DNA from: Acinetobacter defluvii | GTDB taxonomy: Bacteria; Pseudomonadota; Gammaproteobacteria; Pseudomonadales; Moraxellaceae | Length of the DNA stretch: 64,000 nucleotides | Assembly (NCBI RefSeq): GCF_001704615.3 | Contig: NZ_CP029397.2 | Span: 806,001-870,000, forward strand | Direction of reading: 5' to 3' | Shown here: piece after piece, positions 49,674 through 59,511 of the stretch | How positions within the stretch are numbered: the stretch's first letter is position 1 | How the letters are laid out: each line of letters starts with the position of its first letter | Notes under the pieces: generated by a model | Database searches by the model: none | Seen by the model: the letters and a program-made list of their open reading frames with translations, nothing else | What the model was told of the DNA's origin: nothing | Made by a program: the position numbers and the translations under genes

Positions 49674-49898
49674 TTATTTTCCATATTCCTCCTCAATCAT
49701 TTTCTTGATCTTTATCGCTTTTTCGAAATGATCGAGTTGATGGGTTTGAATCCATCAAATTGCAACTTGCATCAATGTTTCGGGATCATCATTTTTATTT
49801 GCAAAGAACGCATAAAAAGACAGTCCAACATTTTCACCTTTTTTGCTGATTTTTTCATCACAGATGCGTCGTATTTTTTCAATGATTTTGGGCGACAT
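49674..49898 (-). pseudogene. Small conserved-looking gene interrupted by an in-frame TGA
   Basis: On the minus strand an ATG at 49898 opens a 74-codon frame broken only by one TGA at 49755-49757 (codon 48), flanked by GCAATT and TGG. After the TGA the frame continues with WIQTHQLDHFEKAIKIKK to a stop at 49674. The TGA directly precedes a TGG, so a TGGTGG (Trp-Trp) ancestor with one G-to-A change is the simplest explanation. The two halves together look like one helical protein. The frame has no signal peptide or membrane segment. An in-strain sequencing error cannot be excluded. Confidence 0.6.
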
Positions 49899-50148
49899 AG
49901 TACTAACTTGTTGACTCCTAAAATTATTACTCTACTGAAATAGTTTATCTATATCAATGATTTGTGTATTATTTAGAATATATTTATAAATAACAAATTG
50001 GCATAAATGTTCGTTCGTAACATTGCGTATGGTATTTATTGCAAATTGCAGTGAAATAATTTATCAATAAAAAATCAGTGTATAACTGAATCATCAAGCT
50101 TAGAAAGCTTAAATTTGATTCACAATAACCTGAAAAGAGGGTGATGAC

Positions 50149-50640
50149 ATGACAATAGAAAATAAAGTTGAAGATTTAAAAACAAAAGCATCGGAATTGG
50201 GTGATGATCTGAAAATTAAAGCTGACGAGGCAAAACTTGCAGGCGAAAAAGTTATCAATGATGTAAAGCATGATGCCAAAGCAGCACAACTTGAGGCTGA
50301 AAAAAAGCTCAATGAATTGAAAAAAGATGCTCAGACGGAAGAGCATACAGCGACTTCACATTCGGGGTTAGAGGATGCCAAAGCCAAATGGAGTGATGCT
50401 CAGCAACAAGCACAAGAAAAGTTTGATCATTTAAAAACTGAAGCCAGTCATAAACTTGAAGAAGCTAAAATCAAAGCAAATGAACTGAAACAAGAGGCTG
50501 CAGTTAAGTTTGATGAGCTAAAAGCACAAGCAACCACCAAGTTTGATGAACTTAAAAAAGTAGCCACTGAAAAAATGAATGCTTTGAAAAAAAATGATAC
50601 TGTAAAAACAGATGAGCAAGATAAAGATCAGCAAGGCTAA
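50149..50640 (+). CDS. Repetitive coiled-coil protein, apolipoprotein/LEA-like
   Basis: A 163-residue, Lys/Glu/Ala-rich protein made almost wholly of amphipathic helices. It contains repeated units such as KFDELKAQATTKFDELKK and KAKWSDAQQQAQEKFDHLK with an 11-residue-like periodicity, as in LEA or YtxH-type stress proteins. No signal peptide or membrane segment. It would be heat-stable and flexible and may bind membranes or stabilise other proteins. Upstream 500 bp are AT-rich with only an interrupted small gene on the other strand. A terminator follows. Confidence 0.8.
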   Translation: MTIENKVEDLKTKASELGDDLKIKADEAKLAGEKVINDVKHDAKAAQLEAEKKLNELKKDAQTEEHTATSHSGLEDAKAKWSDAQQQAQEKFDHLKTEASHKLEEAKIKANELKQEAAVKFDELKAQATTKFDELKKVATEKMNALKKNDTVKTDEQDKDQQG

Positions 50641-50662
50641 TATATGGATTTAAAATGATTTA

Positions 50663-50694
50663 AATGCGTTTTATGTGATCATAAAGCGCATTTT
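50663..50694 (+). terminator. terminator after the coiled-coil gene
   Basis: AATGCGTTTTATG (50663-50675) pairs with CATAAAGCGCATT (50680-50692), one G-T wobble, with a TGAT loop; only a short T-run follows. Confidence 0.65.
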
Positions 50695-50871
50695 CTATGA
50701 AAATAACTACAGTATTTAGCGAATATTATAAAAAGTACCAAGCAATAAAACCAACTAAATGACTAAGATTTATAAGTACATTCAGAAAGCTTGATAGAAC
50801 TAGACTTAACCTGCGTGCAATTTACCGCTAGACTATAGCTTTAGATGCATTTCCACTTTTGGAGCAAACAT

Positions 50872-52146
50872 ATGTCGTGGCTTTCTTCTTTAAAATCTGT
50901 TTTTTCTCCTGCACAAGAGGTGAAAGAGCAAGAAATCCAAAATGTGCTTCAAAATTATATTTTGCCAAACTCAAACAATGCTTTAAAAGATCGAATTACC
51001 CAAGTCAATGTGGAAGGACGCATCTTACAAATAACCATCAATACCTTTCCTGAAGAAGCCGATCATTTACAAAAGATTCATGATGACTTGGCGGATGCTT
51101 TAGAAAAATGTGGCATTCAAGAACTCAATATGCACGTTATTCAACAAAAAATTCAACACGATCATACGCATGGTCATCGCTGTTCAAGTGAACAACATGG
51201 ACAAACAGGGCACAGTTGCTCATCTGAACCTAAACCTCAGAATCAATCTAAAAGTCAAAATTTACCGCCTGTGGTGGATGCTTCTTCACAGGCTAAAACA
51301 GAACAAGATCCAAATAACCCACCGATTCAAAAAGCTGCGCCCCAACAACGTGATGTACCCAAGCATCCACGTATTCAAAATGTGATTTTGGTTTCCTCTG
51401 GTAAAGGTGGTGTAGGCAAGTCAACCACAACTGTGAATTTAGCACTGGCTTTACAAAAAATGGGCTTAAAAGTTGGTGTGTTGGATGCTGATATTTATGG
51501 TCCAAGTATTCCGACGATGCTTGGTAATGCTGGACGCACACCCATGATTGAAGCGGAAAATTTTGTGCCGCTTGAAGCCTACGGTATGGCAGTACTTTCG
51601 ATTGGTCATTTGATTGGCAAAGAAAACACCCCCGTGGCTTGGCGTGGTCCAAAGGCAACAGGTGCTTTGATGCAGTTATTTAATCAAACCTTATGGCCAG
51701 ATTTAGATGTGCTTATGATTGATATGCCACCAGGTACAGGTGATATTCAACTGACGCTGGCGCAGCGTATTCCTGTGACAGGTGCCGTGATTGTAACGAC
51801 ACCACAAAATGTCGCATTAATGGATGCTATTAAAGGGATTGAGCTGTTTAATAAGGCGCAAATCCCTGTCATGGGTGTTGTTGAAAATATGTCTACTCAT
51901 ATTTGCTCAAACTGTGGTCATGAAGAGCAAATATTTGGTCAAGGTGGTGGTGATCAACTATCTACACAATATGATATTCCACTGCTTGGACGCTTACCTT
52001 TAAATGTACAAATCCGTGAAAATGTCGATGCAGGTAGACCCTCTGTGGTAGCGGGTGATGCTGCAGCAGAGAGTTATATGGCAATTGCTGAAAAAATAAA
52101 AAACTCTTTGACGAAAGTCGAAAAAGACCCCCATCGGATTTTCTGA
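50872..52146 (+). CDS. apbC: Mrp/ApbC family iron-sulfur cluster carrier ATPase
   Basis: A P-loop carrier that delivers Fe-S clusters to client proteins. Residues 10-85 are a MIP18-like (DUF59) domain; then comes an unusual His/Cys/Gln-rich linker at about 98-130; the deviant Walker A is SSGKGGVGKSTTT, and the cluster-binding CxxC is CSNCGHEE near residue 350. The start ATG 50872 has GGAG 8 bases upstream and gives 424 residues; the frame is open from 50845. The His-rich linker is not part of the common Mrp plan and may bind metal. Confidence 0.93.
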   Translation: MSWLSSLKSVFSPAQEVKEQEIQNVLQNYILPNSNNALKDRITQVNVEGRILQITINTFPEEADHLQKIHDDLADALEKCGIQELNMHVIQQKIQHDHTHGHRCSSEQHGQTGHSCSSEPKPQNQSKSQNLPPVVDASSQAKTEQDPNNPPIQKAAPQQRDVPKHPRIQNVILVSSGKGGVGKSTTTVNLALALQKMGLKVGVLDADIYGPSIPTMLGNAGRTPMIEAENFVPLEAYGMAVLSIGHLIGKENTPVAWRGPKATGALMQLFNQTLWPDLDVLMIDMPPGTGDIQLTLAQRIPVTGAVIVTTPQNVALMDAIKGIELFNKAQIPVMGVVENMSTHICSNCGHEEQIFGQGGGDQLSTQYDIPLLGRLPLNVQIRENVDAGRPSVVAGDAAAESYMAIAEKIKNSLTKVEKDPHRIF

Positions 52147-52219
52147 TATTGTCATTTTAAAACCTCTCTTCTGCTTTAAGAGGAGGGGATATAAACCAAG
52201 ACAATAGCATGGAAAATAA

Positions 52220-52576
52220 ATGAAAAATCTAAATCTACTCAATAATAAAATCTTTATGAGCCTTGCCAATACAGCAAATGGCGATGTGAATGGGGCAACA
52301 CGTTTTTATTACAATCAAAAAGGCAAGGTCATTACAGCAAGATATGAAGGTGGTGTGGTAGAAGTCGGTTCAATCATTGGGCAAATGCTGACAGATGATA
52401 GTTTTGAGATTTGCTATCAGCATTTAACTGTTACGGGTGAGTTACGCATAGGACAATGCAAAACCAAAATAGAATTACTAGACAATGATGTCATCAAGTT
52501 GGTTGAAGATTGGCAATGGTTAAATGGAGATTTGTCGACAGGACATTCAGAGTTGATTGAAGTGGTGTTAAATTAA
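52220..52576 (+). CDS. Conserved-looking protein of unknown function, 118 aa
   Basis: A beta-rich protein with the repeated pattern GxxxARYEGGVVEVGSIIG and DSFEICYQHLTVTGELRIGQC, which looks like a small barrel-type fold. Proteins of this type are often mislabelled as N-acetylglutamate synthases, but no acetyltransferase motif is present. GGAAAA precedes the ATG. It is 73 bp from apbC in the same direction and convergent with the DUF2062 gene. Confidence 0.7.
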   Translation: MKNLNLLNNKIFMSLANTANGDVNGATRFYYNQKGKVITARYEGGVVEVGSIIGQMLTDDSFEICYQHLTVTGELRIGQCKTKIELLDNDVIKLVEDWQWLNGDLSTGHSELIEVVLN

Positions 52577-52604
52577 GCTAAACGAGGATAGAGACATAAA
52601 ACTG

Positions 52605-53144
52605 TCATATTGAATGACGCTTACGCCATTTTTTTATGGTACTCCAACGCCAATATAAACGCATACCAATAAAAAATAGAAAGGCAAAAAATAGGGCTTC
52701 ACAGACAAGCCCTGTTGCTAAAATTTTTGCCAAAATAAAATCAATATGACCCTGTCCGAAATTTTCGATCCAATGCACAATTTGATGAAAAACACCAAGT
52801 AACATATCGGTATTGATCATATGTACATGATAAACTTTAGAGCCAATCCAAAATGCAAAAAATAAAATAGGTACGATTGTGAATGGATTCATAATCCATG
52901 CCATCAATAAAGCCACAGGTAAATTGGCTTCAAAAACTAGCACTGTTAAAATAATCAATAGGCTATGTAAGGGAATCGGTAATATTCCCCAAAAAGTTCC
53001 GATGAATATCGCTTTAGAAATAGACTTGCGATTGACATACCAAAGCTGTGAACTTAAGGTGCGTTGACCAAAAATCTTCATTATTTTCATATTATTGACT
53101 TTTTCAGGAGAAGGAAGCCATGCTTGAAAAAATTGCTTTGCCAT
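52605..53144 (-). CDS. DUF2062 membrane protein
   Basis: A 179-residue integral membrane protein. The N-terminal domain core IFIGTFWGILPIPLHSLLII, followed by NLPVALLMAWIMNPFTIVPIL, is the DUF2062 signature (G...P....H/Q....  with the N-P-x-T-x-x-P loop). Three or four helices. Function unknown; related proteins accompany glycosyltransferases or sit alone, as here. Divergent from the LysE-type gene after a 343-bp gap. Confidence 0.88.
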   Translation of the reverse strand: MAKQFFQAWLPSPEKVNNMKIMKIFGQRTLSSQLWYVNRKSISKAIFIGTFWGILPIPLHSLLIILTVLVFEANLPVALLMAWIMNPFTIVPILFFAFWIGSKVYHVHMINTDMLLGVFHQIVHWIENFGQGHIDFILAKILATGLVCEALFFAFLFFIGMRLYWRWSTIKKWRKRHSI

Positions 53145-53487
53145 AATGAGAGTATTAAAAATTAGAAAATTATTTTGTATGAATGTTTAGAAAAACAACA
53201 GTAAAATGGGATATAAATCCAGAATATCAGTACTAACTGAAAGAAAACTTAAATAGAATATGTGAAAACAGCTATTTTAGAATAAAAAATATGCAAAATT
53301 AAGAATTTATGTCACATGTTGCAAATAAGTGACTTTAAAGTATGTTTTTTGTAACCTGTTTTAAGTTTTTGATTTAAAGTGATATTTAACTTTTATAATC
53401 TAAGTTATATCTCTACTTACAATTATTTTTTTGATAACTGAATTGAACTGATTTAATCTGCGCTCAATGATTTGGTGAGGTCATTTA
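53145..53487. other. 343-bp divergent promoter region
   Basis: Strongly AT-rich, no coding frame of note. It should carry the promoters of the DUF2062 gene (minus) and the LysE-type gene (plus). I see no further motif or repeat. Confidence 0.4.
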
Positions 53488-54081
53488 ATGATTTCATGGT
53501 TTTTTATGGGACTGATTGTCACCATTTTACTGACTCCTGGTCCAACCAACACCTTGTTGGCATCTTCTGGCATCCAAGTGGGGGTGCGTAAATCTTTGAG
53601 CCTGATTCCTGCCGAAGCATTGGGTTATTTTATTTCGATTACAGTTTGGGGGGCATTGATTGGGAGTTTAGCCAAACAATTCCCGATGATTCCTGTGATT
53701 TTAAAGTTGTTTAGTGCCGTATTCATTATTTATTTGGCATTTAAACTTTGGCATCAGGCAGAGCGGCAACAAGATTATTCCCGAGCGACCATTCGCCCGA
53801 GTGCCTTATTCTGTGCTACTTTGCTTAATCCGAAAGCCTTGTTGTTTGCATCTGTGATTTTTCCAAGTTTTGTTTGGCATAATTTCGCAGCTTATGTATC
53901 GCACATGCTGATTTTTTTGATTTTGATTATTCCGATTGCTTTTTTTTGGATATTTTTGGGTAAAAAACTAACTTCAAATAAAATTTCTTGGTTAAATCCA
54001 TTTAATATGCAACGCACAGCTTCTTTAATTTTACTTGGATTCTCAGTGCCCATTGGTTATTCTGCGATTTCGAGCTTATAG
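53488..54081 (+). CDS. LysE-family translocator
   Basis: A second LysE-type exporter (197 residues, six helices), distinct from the one at 42743. The N-terminal [22 protein letters not shown] and the [17 protein letters not shown] helix are family signatures. The substrate is unknown. GGTGAGG precedes the ATG. Its stop is 113 bp before the dcd start. Confidence 0.87.
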   Translation: MISWFFMGLIVTILLTPGPTNTLLASSGIQVGVRKSLSLIPAEALGYFISITVWGALIGSLAKQFPMIPVILKLFSAVFIIYLAFKLWHQAERQQDYSRATIRPSALFCATLLNPKALLFASVIFPSFVWHNFAAYVSHMLIFLILIIPIAFFWIFLGKKLTSNKISWLNPFNMQRTASLILLGFSVPIGYSAISSL

Positions 54082-54194
54082 AGAATGGTGTGAATGCAAT
54101 ACAATCTTGCATTTTAAAGTACTTAACATTTCAATCAAACGCATTTTCAGTTAAAGTACGCACAGTTATAGAGTTAAGCATTTGGAAAAAACAC

Positions 54195-54764
54195 ATGGCA
54201 ATTAAGTCTGATCGTTGGATTCGTGAGATGAGCGAAAAACACGGCATGATCGAACCGTATGCTGAGAACCAAGTTCGTTTTGATGAAAATGGTGAAAAGC
54301 TGATTTCATACGGTGTGTCTAGCTACGGTTATGATGTTCGTTGCGCACGTGAGTTTAAAGTATTTACCAATGTGCACTCTGCCATTGTCGATCCTAAAAA
54401 CTTTGATGATAAAAGCTTTATCGACATCGAGTCAGATGTTTGTATCATTCCACCTAACTCTTTCGCTTTAGCACGTACTGTTGAATACTTTCGTATTCCT
54501 CGAAATGTTTTGACGGTATGTTTGGGCAAATCCACTTATGCACGTTGCGGTATTATTGTAAATGTCACTCCTTTAGAACCAGAGTGGGAAGGGCATGTCA
54601 CACTTGAGTTTTCAAATACTACGAATTTACCTGCACGAATCTATGCGGGTGAAGGTGTTGCACAAATGTTGTTTTTTGAGTCTGATGAAGTGTGTGAAAC
54701 ATCATATAAAGACCGTGGTGGTAAATATCAAGGTCAAACAGGTGTGACTTTACCAAAAGCATAA
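54195..54764 (+). CDS. dcd: dCTP deaminase
   Basis: A homotrimeric enzyme converting dCTP to dUTP, the main source of dUMP for thymidylate in Gram-negatives. It fits NrdAB in the pyrimidine deoxynucleotide pathway but is far away from it here. The catalytic glutamate is in [14 protein letters not shown], and the nucleotide-binding loop GKSTYARCG and C-terminal [12 protein letters not shown] are intact. ATG 54195 gives 189 residues, the usual length; the frame open from 54090 adds an unlikely tail. Confidence 0.95.
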   Translation: MAIKSDRWIREMSEKHGMIEPYAENQVRFDENGEKLISYGVSSYGYDVRCAREFKVFTNVHSAIVDPKNFDDKSFIDIESDVCIIPPNSFALARTVEYFRIPRNVLTVCLGKSTYARCGIIVNVTPLEPEWEGHVTLEFSNTTNLPARIYAGEGVAQMLFFESDEVCETSYKDRGGKYQGQTGVTLPKA

Positions 54765-55114
54765 TTTATTCAATGTGATAGCAAAAAAAAGCGAGTGAAA
54801 TACTCGCTTTTTTCTGTTTAAACTCTTGAAAATAGCTTTAAGAATTTTGAAACAATTATCTCTAAAAAATAAGCTATTCATTTTTATAATGAAAAAACAT
54901 AGATCAGCGGCATTTTATCGGAAATACATTAAACACACGGTATTTTTTTTGCATTTGATAAAATTTTAAGCATAATAGAAAATGAGAATAGGTTGGCAAA
55001 TTTGGATTTTTGCCGTATTTGGACAGGAATTATGAAGGTTTATTTGTCCAAAAATATGCAGTTTTAGAAAAATAAAATATGGTGCGGAGCATCGTATACA
55101 TAGGAAGGTCAAAG
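54765..55114. other. 350-bp region between dcd and the fil-like genes
   Basis: It contains the dcd terminator and otherwise AT-rich DNA. The 100 bp before 55115 are presumably the promoter and leader of the fil-like operon. No other gene or repeat is seen. Confidence 0.4.
54785..54813 (+). terminator. terminator of dcd
   Basis: AAAAAGCGAGT and ACTCGCTTTTT close a 5-nt loop with A-run and T-run; strong bidirectional-capable terminator. Confidence 0.9.
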
Positions 55115-56512
55115 ATGACTAAGCTCGGTTATACGGTAAAGTTTAAAAAAACGCTACTGGCTTCACTGCTAGGACTCAGTTTGTCTCAAACGTGTTTTGC
55201 TTTGGAAGCATTAACGGATGAAAACTTAAGTGAGTCTACAGGTGAAGGTATTGCTTTTTTACCAGAAAATTTCAAGATGGTTTTTCAAAAAGCTGAAGAT
55301 AGCGTTGCTGACCCTAAAGCATCATGGGGAGATCGTACTAAAGATACTGGCTTGATTCGTATTATCCCTGTAGGACCTTTAACCTCTGTTGCTGCTAATG
55401 CAGGGGCGAAAAAAGCCGATATTTTTATATATGGTTTAGCGCTATCACAAGCAGATTTAGAGACGAATTCACGGTTTAATAATACGGCTGATCCAAGAGA
55501 TGCTACAAAAAGTGGAGTAAACTTAGGGACTGAAACTAATCCGTGGATATTGAATGTAGTAACTGCAACAGTCCCCGATTTTGCTGGCTTATCAACATCT
55601 AATAATTTGAGTTATCTACAATTAGAAGCACCTTTGGCGTTACAATCACAACCGATAAGATATGACACAATGAAATTGGGCTTATGGGGAGATTTGTTCG
55701 CCCGTAACCAAACAGTTGCTGCTCCTCCTTTAAACTTTTTAACGGGTGCACCATCCACTTTGGCTGGTTTGGATGAAAAACTACGCTTTCAAATGATTGC
55801 AAATGGTTTATATCTAGATGGTTCAAAGTTAAGAGTTTTTCAGACTTTAGATGGCGCTACAAATACAGGTGGAATGTCTACTAGCTATAATAAGACTTTG
55901 GGTTTGGGTTTATTACTTCGATTAAATACACATTATTTATCAGATAGTGGTGGAAATAATGACGATAAAGTTTTAAGAATTAGTACCCGAGAAACGACAG
56001 GTACAACTAAGGATCTAACCACTCCAGCCATTAGTGGTACGGGTGCAGCGCAATTTAGTGATAAAGAAGGTCTTTATATTTATAGTCCAAACATCAACTT
56101 GGTTTTAGGAAGTATTTATCAGCCTTTAATTGTCGATACGCCAGATGGGAAGAACTTAAGTCTTGAAGTGACTCGTATTCCAAATCAAGCAAGTGTTTAT
56201 AAGAATATTTATACAGATTATTCGGGAACGGATACAACTTATAAAGGTTCAACCTGTAATGTGCGTTACTGTGGTTCTGATATAACATCTATTAATAACA
56301 TTGCATATCAAGGTTCAAATGCTACTCACAGTAGTATTGCAATCGGTAAAGTGGGTTTTTCAGCAGATAATAAATCGTTGATAGCAGATAGAAGCATAAA
56401 TGCTACAGGTATTGTAATGAAAGGAGGTGCGACTGGCGATGTAAATTTAGGCTCTGCTGCCATAGATGGTTTACTTATTCAGCATTTCAAAATTTCAACG
56501 ACAGGTTTGTAG
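55115..56512 (+). CDS. filA: Secreted surface protein, FilA-like (DUF6160-type)
   Basis: A 465-residue exported protein. A signal peptide (about 1-27, ending CFA) is followed by the motif LEALTDENLSESTGEGIAFL. Its N-terminal signature and its place after dcd match what I recall of FilA (DUF6160 family) in A. baumannii. The mature part is Thr/Asn/Gly-rich with repeated beta-like strands, as in adhesins or autotransporter-like passengers. AAGG precedes the ATG at 55115; the frame opens at 55079. First of three such genes. The fil name rests on resemblance, and no pilus role is shown. Confidence 0.7.
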   Translation: MTKLGYTVKFKKTLLASLLGLSLSQTCFALEALTDENLSESTGEGIAFLPENFKMVFQKAEDSVADPKASWGDRTKDTGLIRIIPVGPLTSVAANAGAKKADIFIYGLALSQADLETNSRFNNTADPRDATKSGVNLGTETNPWILNVVTATVPDFAGLSTSNNLSYLQLEAPLALQSQPIRYDTMKLGLWGDLFARNQTVAAPPLNFLTGAPSTLAGLDEKLRFQMIANGLYLDGSKLRVFQTLDGATNTGGMSTSYNKTLGLGLLLRLNTHYLSDSGGNNDDKVLRISTRETTGTTKDLTTPAISGTGAAQFSDKEGLYIYSPNINLVLGSIYQPLIVDTPDGKNLSLEVTRIPNQASVYKNIYTDYSGTDTTYKGSTCNVRYCGSDITSINNIAYQGSNATHSSIAIGKVGFSADNKSLIADRSINATGIVMKGGATGDVNLGSAAIDGLLIQHFKISTTGL

Positions 56513-56522
56513 GAGCTTAAAT

Positions 56523-57173
56523 ATGAAAATGATATTGGGTTCTTTATTGCTTTTAGCATCTTCGGCTCATGCAGGTTTAGTCGGTTTAAATAACCAGCAG
56601 TTAGGTGAGATTAATGGACAAGGTGGTGCTGATTTAAACTGGACATTGTCTTTAAATCATAAGGTAACAACAGATGGTTCTCTTTCTCGTGAATATGAAT
56701 GTAAAGATGCAGCTTCAGTTTATTGTCGTTTAGCCATCTCAGCTAACAATCGTAAAGATGCGAATGGTAATCTGTATTGGTTGGTATTTAAGCAATTACA
56801 AGGAACATTGCAGCTAGAAAAATTTCAGCTAGATGGTGTTAGTGTTGGAGGGGGAACTAAAACGGCTTTACAATTACGTTTTGGTATAGATGATAAAGGT
56901 AATTATTTGCAACCTCTAAAAATTCGTAACTTCGGTTATGCAGCGTTACAAATTGAGAAAGATTCAGGTGCGACCACTACTAATCCTGCTACAGCTGCAA
57001 ATAAAGGTTATTTAAATATAAGTAATTATCCAAATGTATCCAGTACTTTTACTTCTGCATTTGATGCAGGTAAAGAAACAGGTTTTACTGGTTTAAATGT
57101 ACACGGCAACCTTGCACTTGCAGGAACGTTAAAAGTATTTGGTTGTAATGGTTCTAATGGATCACGCTGCTAA
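56523..57173 (+). CDS. Secreted surface protein, fil-type, 216 aa
   Basis: A signal peptide (about 1-18, ending SAHA) is followed by the family motif GLVGLNNQQLGEINGQGGAD, then a 200-residue mature part rich in N, G, T and S with beta-like strands and two cysteine pairs (EYECKDAASVYCRL and FGCNGSNGSRC). The start ATG 56523 has GGAG nine bases upstream, 10 bp after the previous stop. Probably FilB-like, but this is a placement-based guess. Confidence 0.7.
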   Translation: MKMILGSLLLLASSAHAGLVGLNNQQLGEINGQGGADLNWTLSLNHKVTTDGSLSREYECKDAASVYCRLAISANNRKDANGNLYWLVFKQLQGTLQLEKFQLDGVSVGGGTKTALQLRFGIDDKGNYLQPLKIRNFGYAALQIEKDSGATTTNPATAANKGYLNISNYPNVSSTFTSAFDAGKETGFTGLNVHGNLALAGTLKVFGCNGSNGSRC

Positions 57174-57222
57174 AGTTTAACTACATTTTATCAAGTATAA
57201 ATGTCACAGGTAGGGATAAGTG

Positions 57223-59511
57223 ATGAGAAAAAGAATAATACAATTGAATATTTTAACATTGAGTATTTTATGTGCTCAGCAGAGCTTTGCGTTGCAAGAG
57301 TTGGAAGATAGCTCTCTCAGTCAAATTTCAGGTCAGGATGGCATTAGTTTACAAATTGAAGCAGATAAAGTTGAAGTTGGTGAAGTTAATTGGAAAGATA
57401 GTACTCAAACCTCTGCAGGTACAGACGATGTACTGAATTTAAGTATGCAAGGTATAAAAACTACTCCTTATAACGGTGCTACTAGTTTAAGTGCAAAATT
57501 TACAGCTGATGTCGGCGGAAAACCGGGTGCACCTGCTGCTGCATCTAATGGGCTGCGTTTAAATGCTGTTTTGGGACCCGCAACCATGAATATTGCTAAT
57601 GTGGCTGTTTGCTCAAATGCTGCTGGGGGTAGAGGAACAGATTGTAGTAACAGTGCATCATTAGGTGCTTTAACTTTTCAGAACCGTAAAGACTTAACTT
57701 TTTCATTAGAAACACAAAGTGGTTTATTTAATTCGAACAGTCCTGCATCATTAGGATTTGGTTTAAAAAACTCTCATATTTTTTATACATTAAATAATAG
57801 TGGGACAGACTATAACCAACTTATATTAAAGGATTTTAATTTTAATTTTTCTGGCGATGGATATTTATATTTAGACCCGACGGATGGGGTGGTATTATCT
57901 ACCAATAAAAAGAGTGATGTATCTAGTAGCAATTCAGTTGTATTGGGTGATGTTGATGATCCTGATTTCTCTGGGAAAAAACAACCTGGTTTAAATGTTG
58001 ATTTACGTTATAAGAAAGGCGTAGGTTTAGATTATACAAAATATAAAGCGACTGGATTAGATTCGGACATTTTAAGTTTTGGTCGTTTAGGTGCTTCTGG
58101 TGTATTAAAAAATGCCTATATAAAGCTGAATGCTACACAGCTAAATGATTTAGGTGCCGCAACTTCTGGTACCGCCAATACAGGAACTGGTAACCTAGTC
58201 GGTAAAGGCGGTTTACATATGCAAATGAAAACGGACTTTGTCAATGATCCACAAACTTATTTCGATTTGGGATTATCTGGTAAGAATGCTTATGCGATTC
58301 GTTTTAGAAATTTGACACCGTTACAAATCCGTAAAGACACAGTTAGTAATCCAACATCATTGAATTCTGATTTGGCATATATAAATTTTGGTGATATTTA
58401 TATTAATGCAGCTAAAACCAATACTGTTAATTTCCCATTAAAAGCTGTATTAAATAAAATTTATAGTGGAACTTTTTCAGACTCAACCTTAAAAACAGCA
58501 TTGTATGCTTCACCGACTACTACACCTGCGAATGCGATAGTGATTGCCATTCGTGGTATGGATTTCCAAGCAATTGCTCGTCAAGGAGCATTTGTTGCGG
58601 ATAATAGCATTAATAATCCACCAAGCAGTAATATTGGAACTTGGGGGTTAGGGTTACCTATTTATAACTTAAATAGTAATATCGGGCTGTACGGGATTAA
58701 AGGTTCGAATGACAGGCAAAGCCTTGGTTTTGGTCTGTCAATGAGTACAGAAGGGCGCAATAGTACTGGTTCAAAAACTACCTCTATTATGTTGATTGAT
58801 GGTGCCATTAGCTCTAAAAGTGGTGAAGCGGTAAACTACTATGCTGGATTAAGAAATATTAATTTATTTGCAAATTTAACTGGTACAGTGAATTTGTCTA
58901 ATAGTGGTTTATGGTTAAATGTACCACAACTAGTTGCAGCTTTAGATGCTGAAGTCGCAATTGGTCAGTTACCTGGGTCGCGTATAGTTTCTACAGCTTG
59001 TGCTGCAGGCACTTCAGATTCAAGTTGTTTTGTCCCAGGTAATAATTTTACAACTTATAATGATGTTTTATTTGGAATAGCTGCCCGTATTGATGGAAAA
59101 GCAAACCTAATAGTAGAACCAAACTCAGGAACAGGTTTAGCTATTTATGGTGATGTAACATTAAATGCAGGGAGCACAGGAGCTGTTCCTAATAACTATC
59201 TACGCATTAGTGATAAACCGAGTAGCGGGCAATATGACTCTCCATCACAATTAGGGATTGATGGTTTATCAGGAAAATTTAATTTAACGAGTACAATAGG
59301 TATAGATGCTAAAACCATTAGTTTAAACAATACTGTGAAATTAAATGACACTAATGCACCTACTGATGTATTACGAGCAGATGTCAATTTATATCCAAAG
59401 GTTGATGCTACAGGTTCAACGATGGCAGCTTTACCTCCAGCGCAGCCATTAGGACAAATGGTAATGACAGGTGGAAATATCCGCAGTAATTTTGGTATCA
59501 CCCCTCGGTAA
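57223..59511 (+). CDS. Secreted surface protein, fil-type, 762 aa
   Basis: The longest of the trio. A signal peptide (about 1-24, ending SFA) is followed by LQELEDSSLSQISGQDGISL, the same motif as in the two preceding proteins. The mature part is Gly/Asn/Thr/Ser-rich, with many short beta-like strands and isolated cysteines (VCSNAAGGRGTDCS, STACAAGTSDSSCF), typical of long surface passengers. AGGG precedes ATG 57223; a GTG one codon earlier is alternative. It is the last gene before the mobile region. Confidence 0.7.
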   Translation: MRKRIIQLNILTLSILCAQQSFALQELEDSSLSQISGQDGISLQIEADKVEVGEVNWKDSTQTSAGTDDVLNLSMQGIKTTPYNGATSLSAKFTADVGGKPGAPAAASNGLRLNAVLGPATMNIANVAVCSNAAGGRGTDCSNSASLGALTFQNRKDLTFSLETQSGLFNSNSPASLGFGLKNSHIFYTLNNSGTDYNQLILKDFNFNFSGDGYLYLDPTDGVVLSTNKKSDVSSSNSVVLGDVDDPDFSGKKQPGLNVDLRYKKGVGLDYTKYKATGLDSDILSFGRLGASGVLKNAYIKLNATQLNDLGAATSGTANTGTGNLVGKGGLHMQMKTDFVNDPQTYFDLGLSGKNAYAIRFRNLTPLQIRKDTVSNPTSLNSDLAYINFGDIYINAAKTNTVNFPLKAVLNKIYSGTFSDSTLKTALYASPTTTPANAIVIAIRGMDFQAIARQGAFVADNSINNPPSSNIGTWGLGLPIYNLNSNIGLYGIKGSNDRQSLGFGLSMSTEGRNSTGSKTTSIMLIDGAISSKSGEAVNYYAGLRNINLFANLTGTVNLSNSGLWLNVPQLVAALDAEVAIGQLPGSRIVSTACAAGTSDSSCFVPGNNFTTYNDVLFGIAARIDGKANLIVEPNSGTGLAIYGDVTLNAGSTGAVPNNYLRISDKPSSGQYDSPSQLGIDGLSGKFNLTSTIGIDAKTISLNNTVKLNDTNAPTDVLRADVNLYPKVDATGSTMAALPPAQPLGQMVMTGGNIRSNFGITPR

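Noticed and set aside
49755..49757. TGA in the 74-codon frame read as selenocysteine
   Set aside because: No SECIS-like hairpin directly downstream and no related selenoprotein; a nonsense mutation is simpler.
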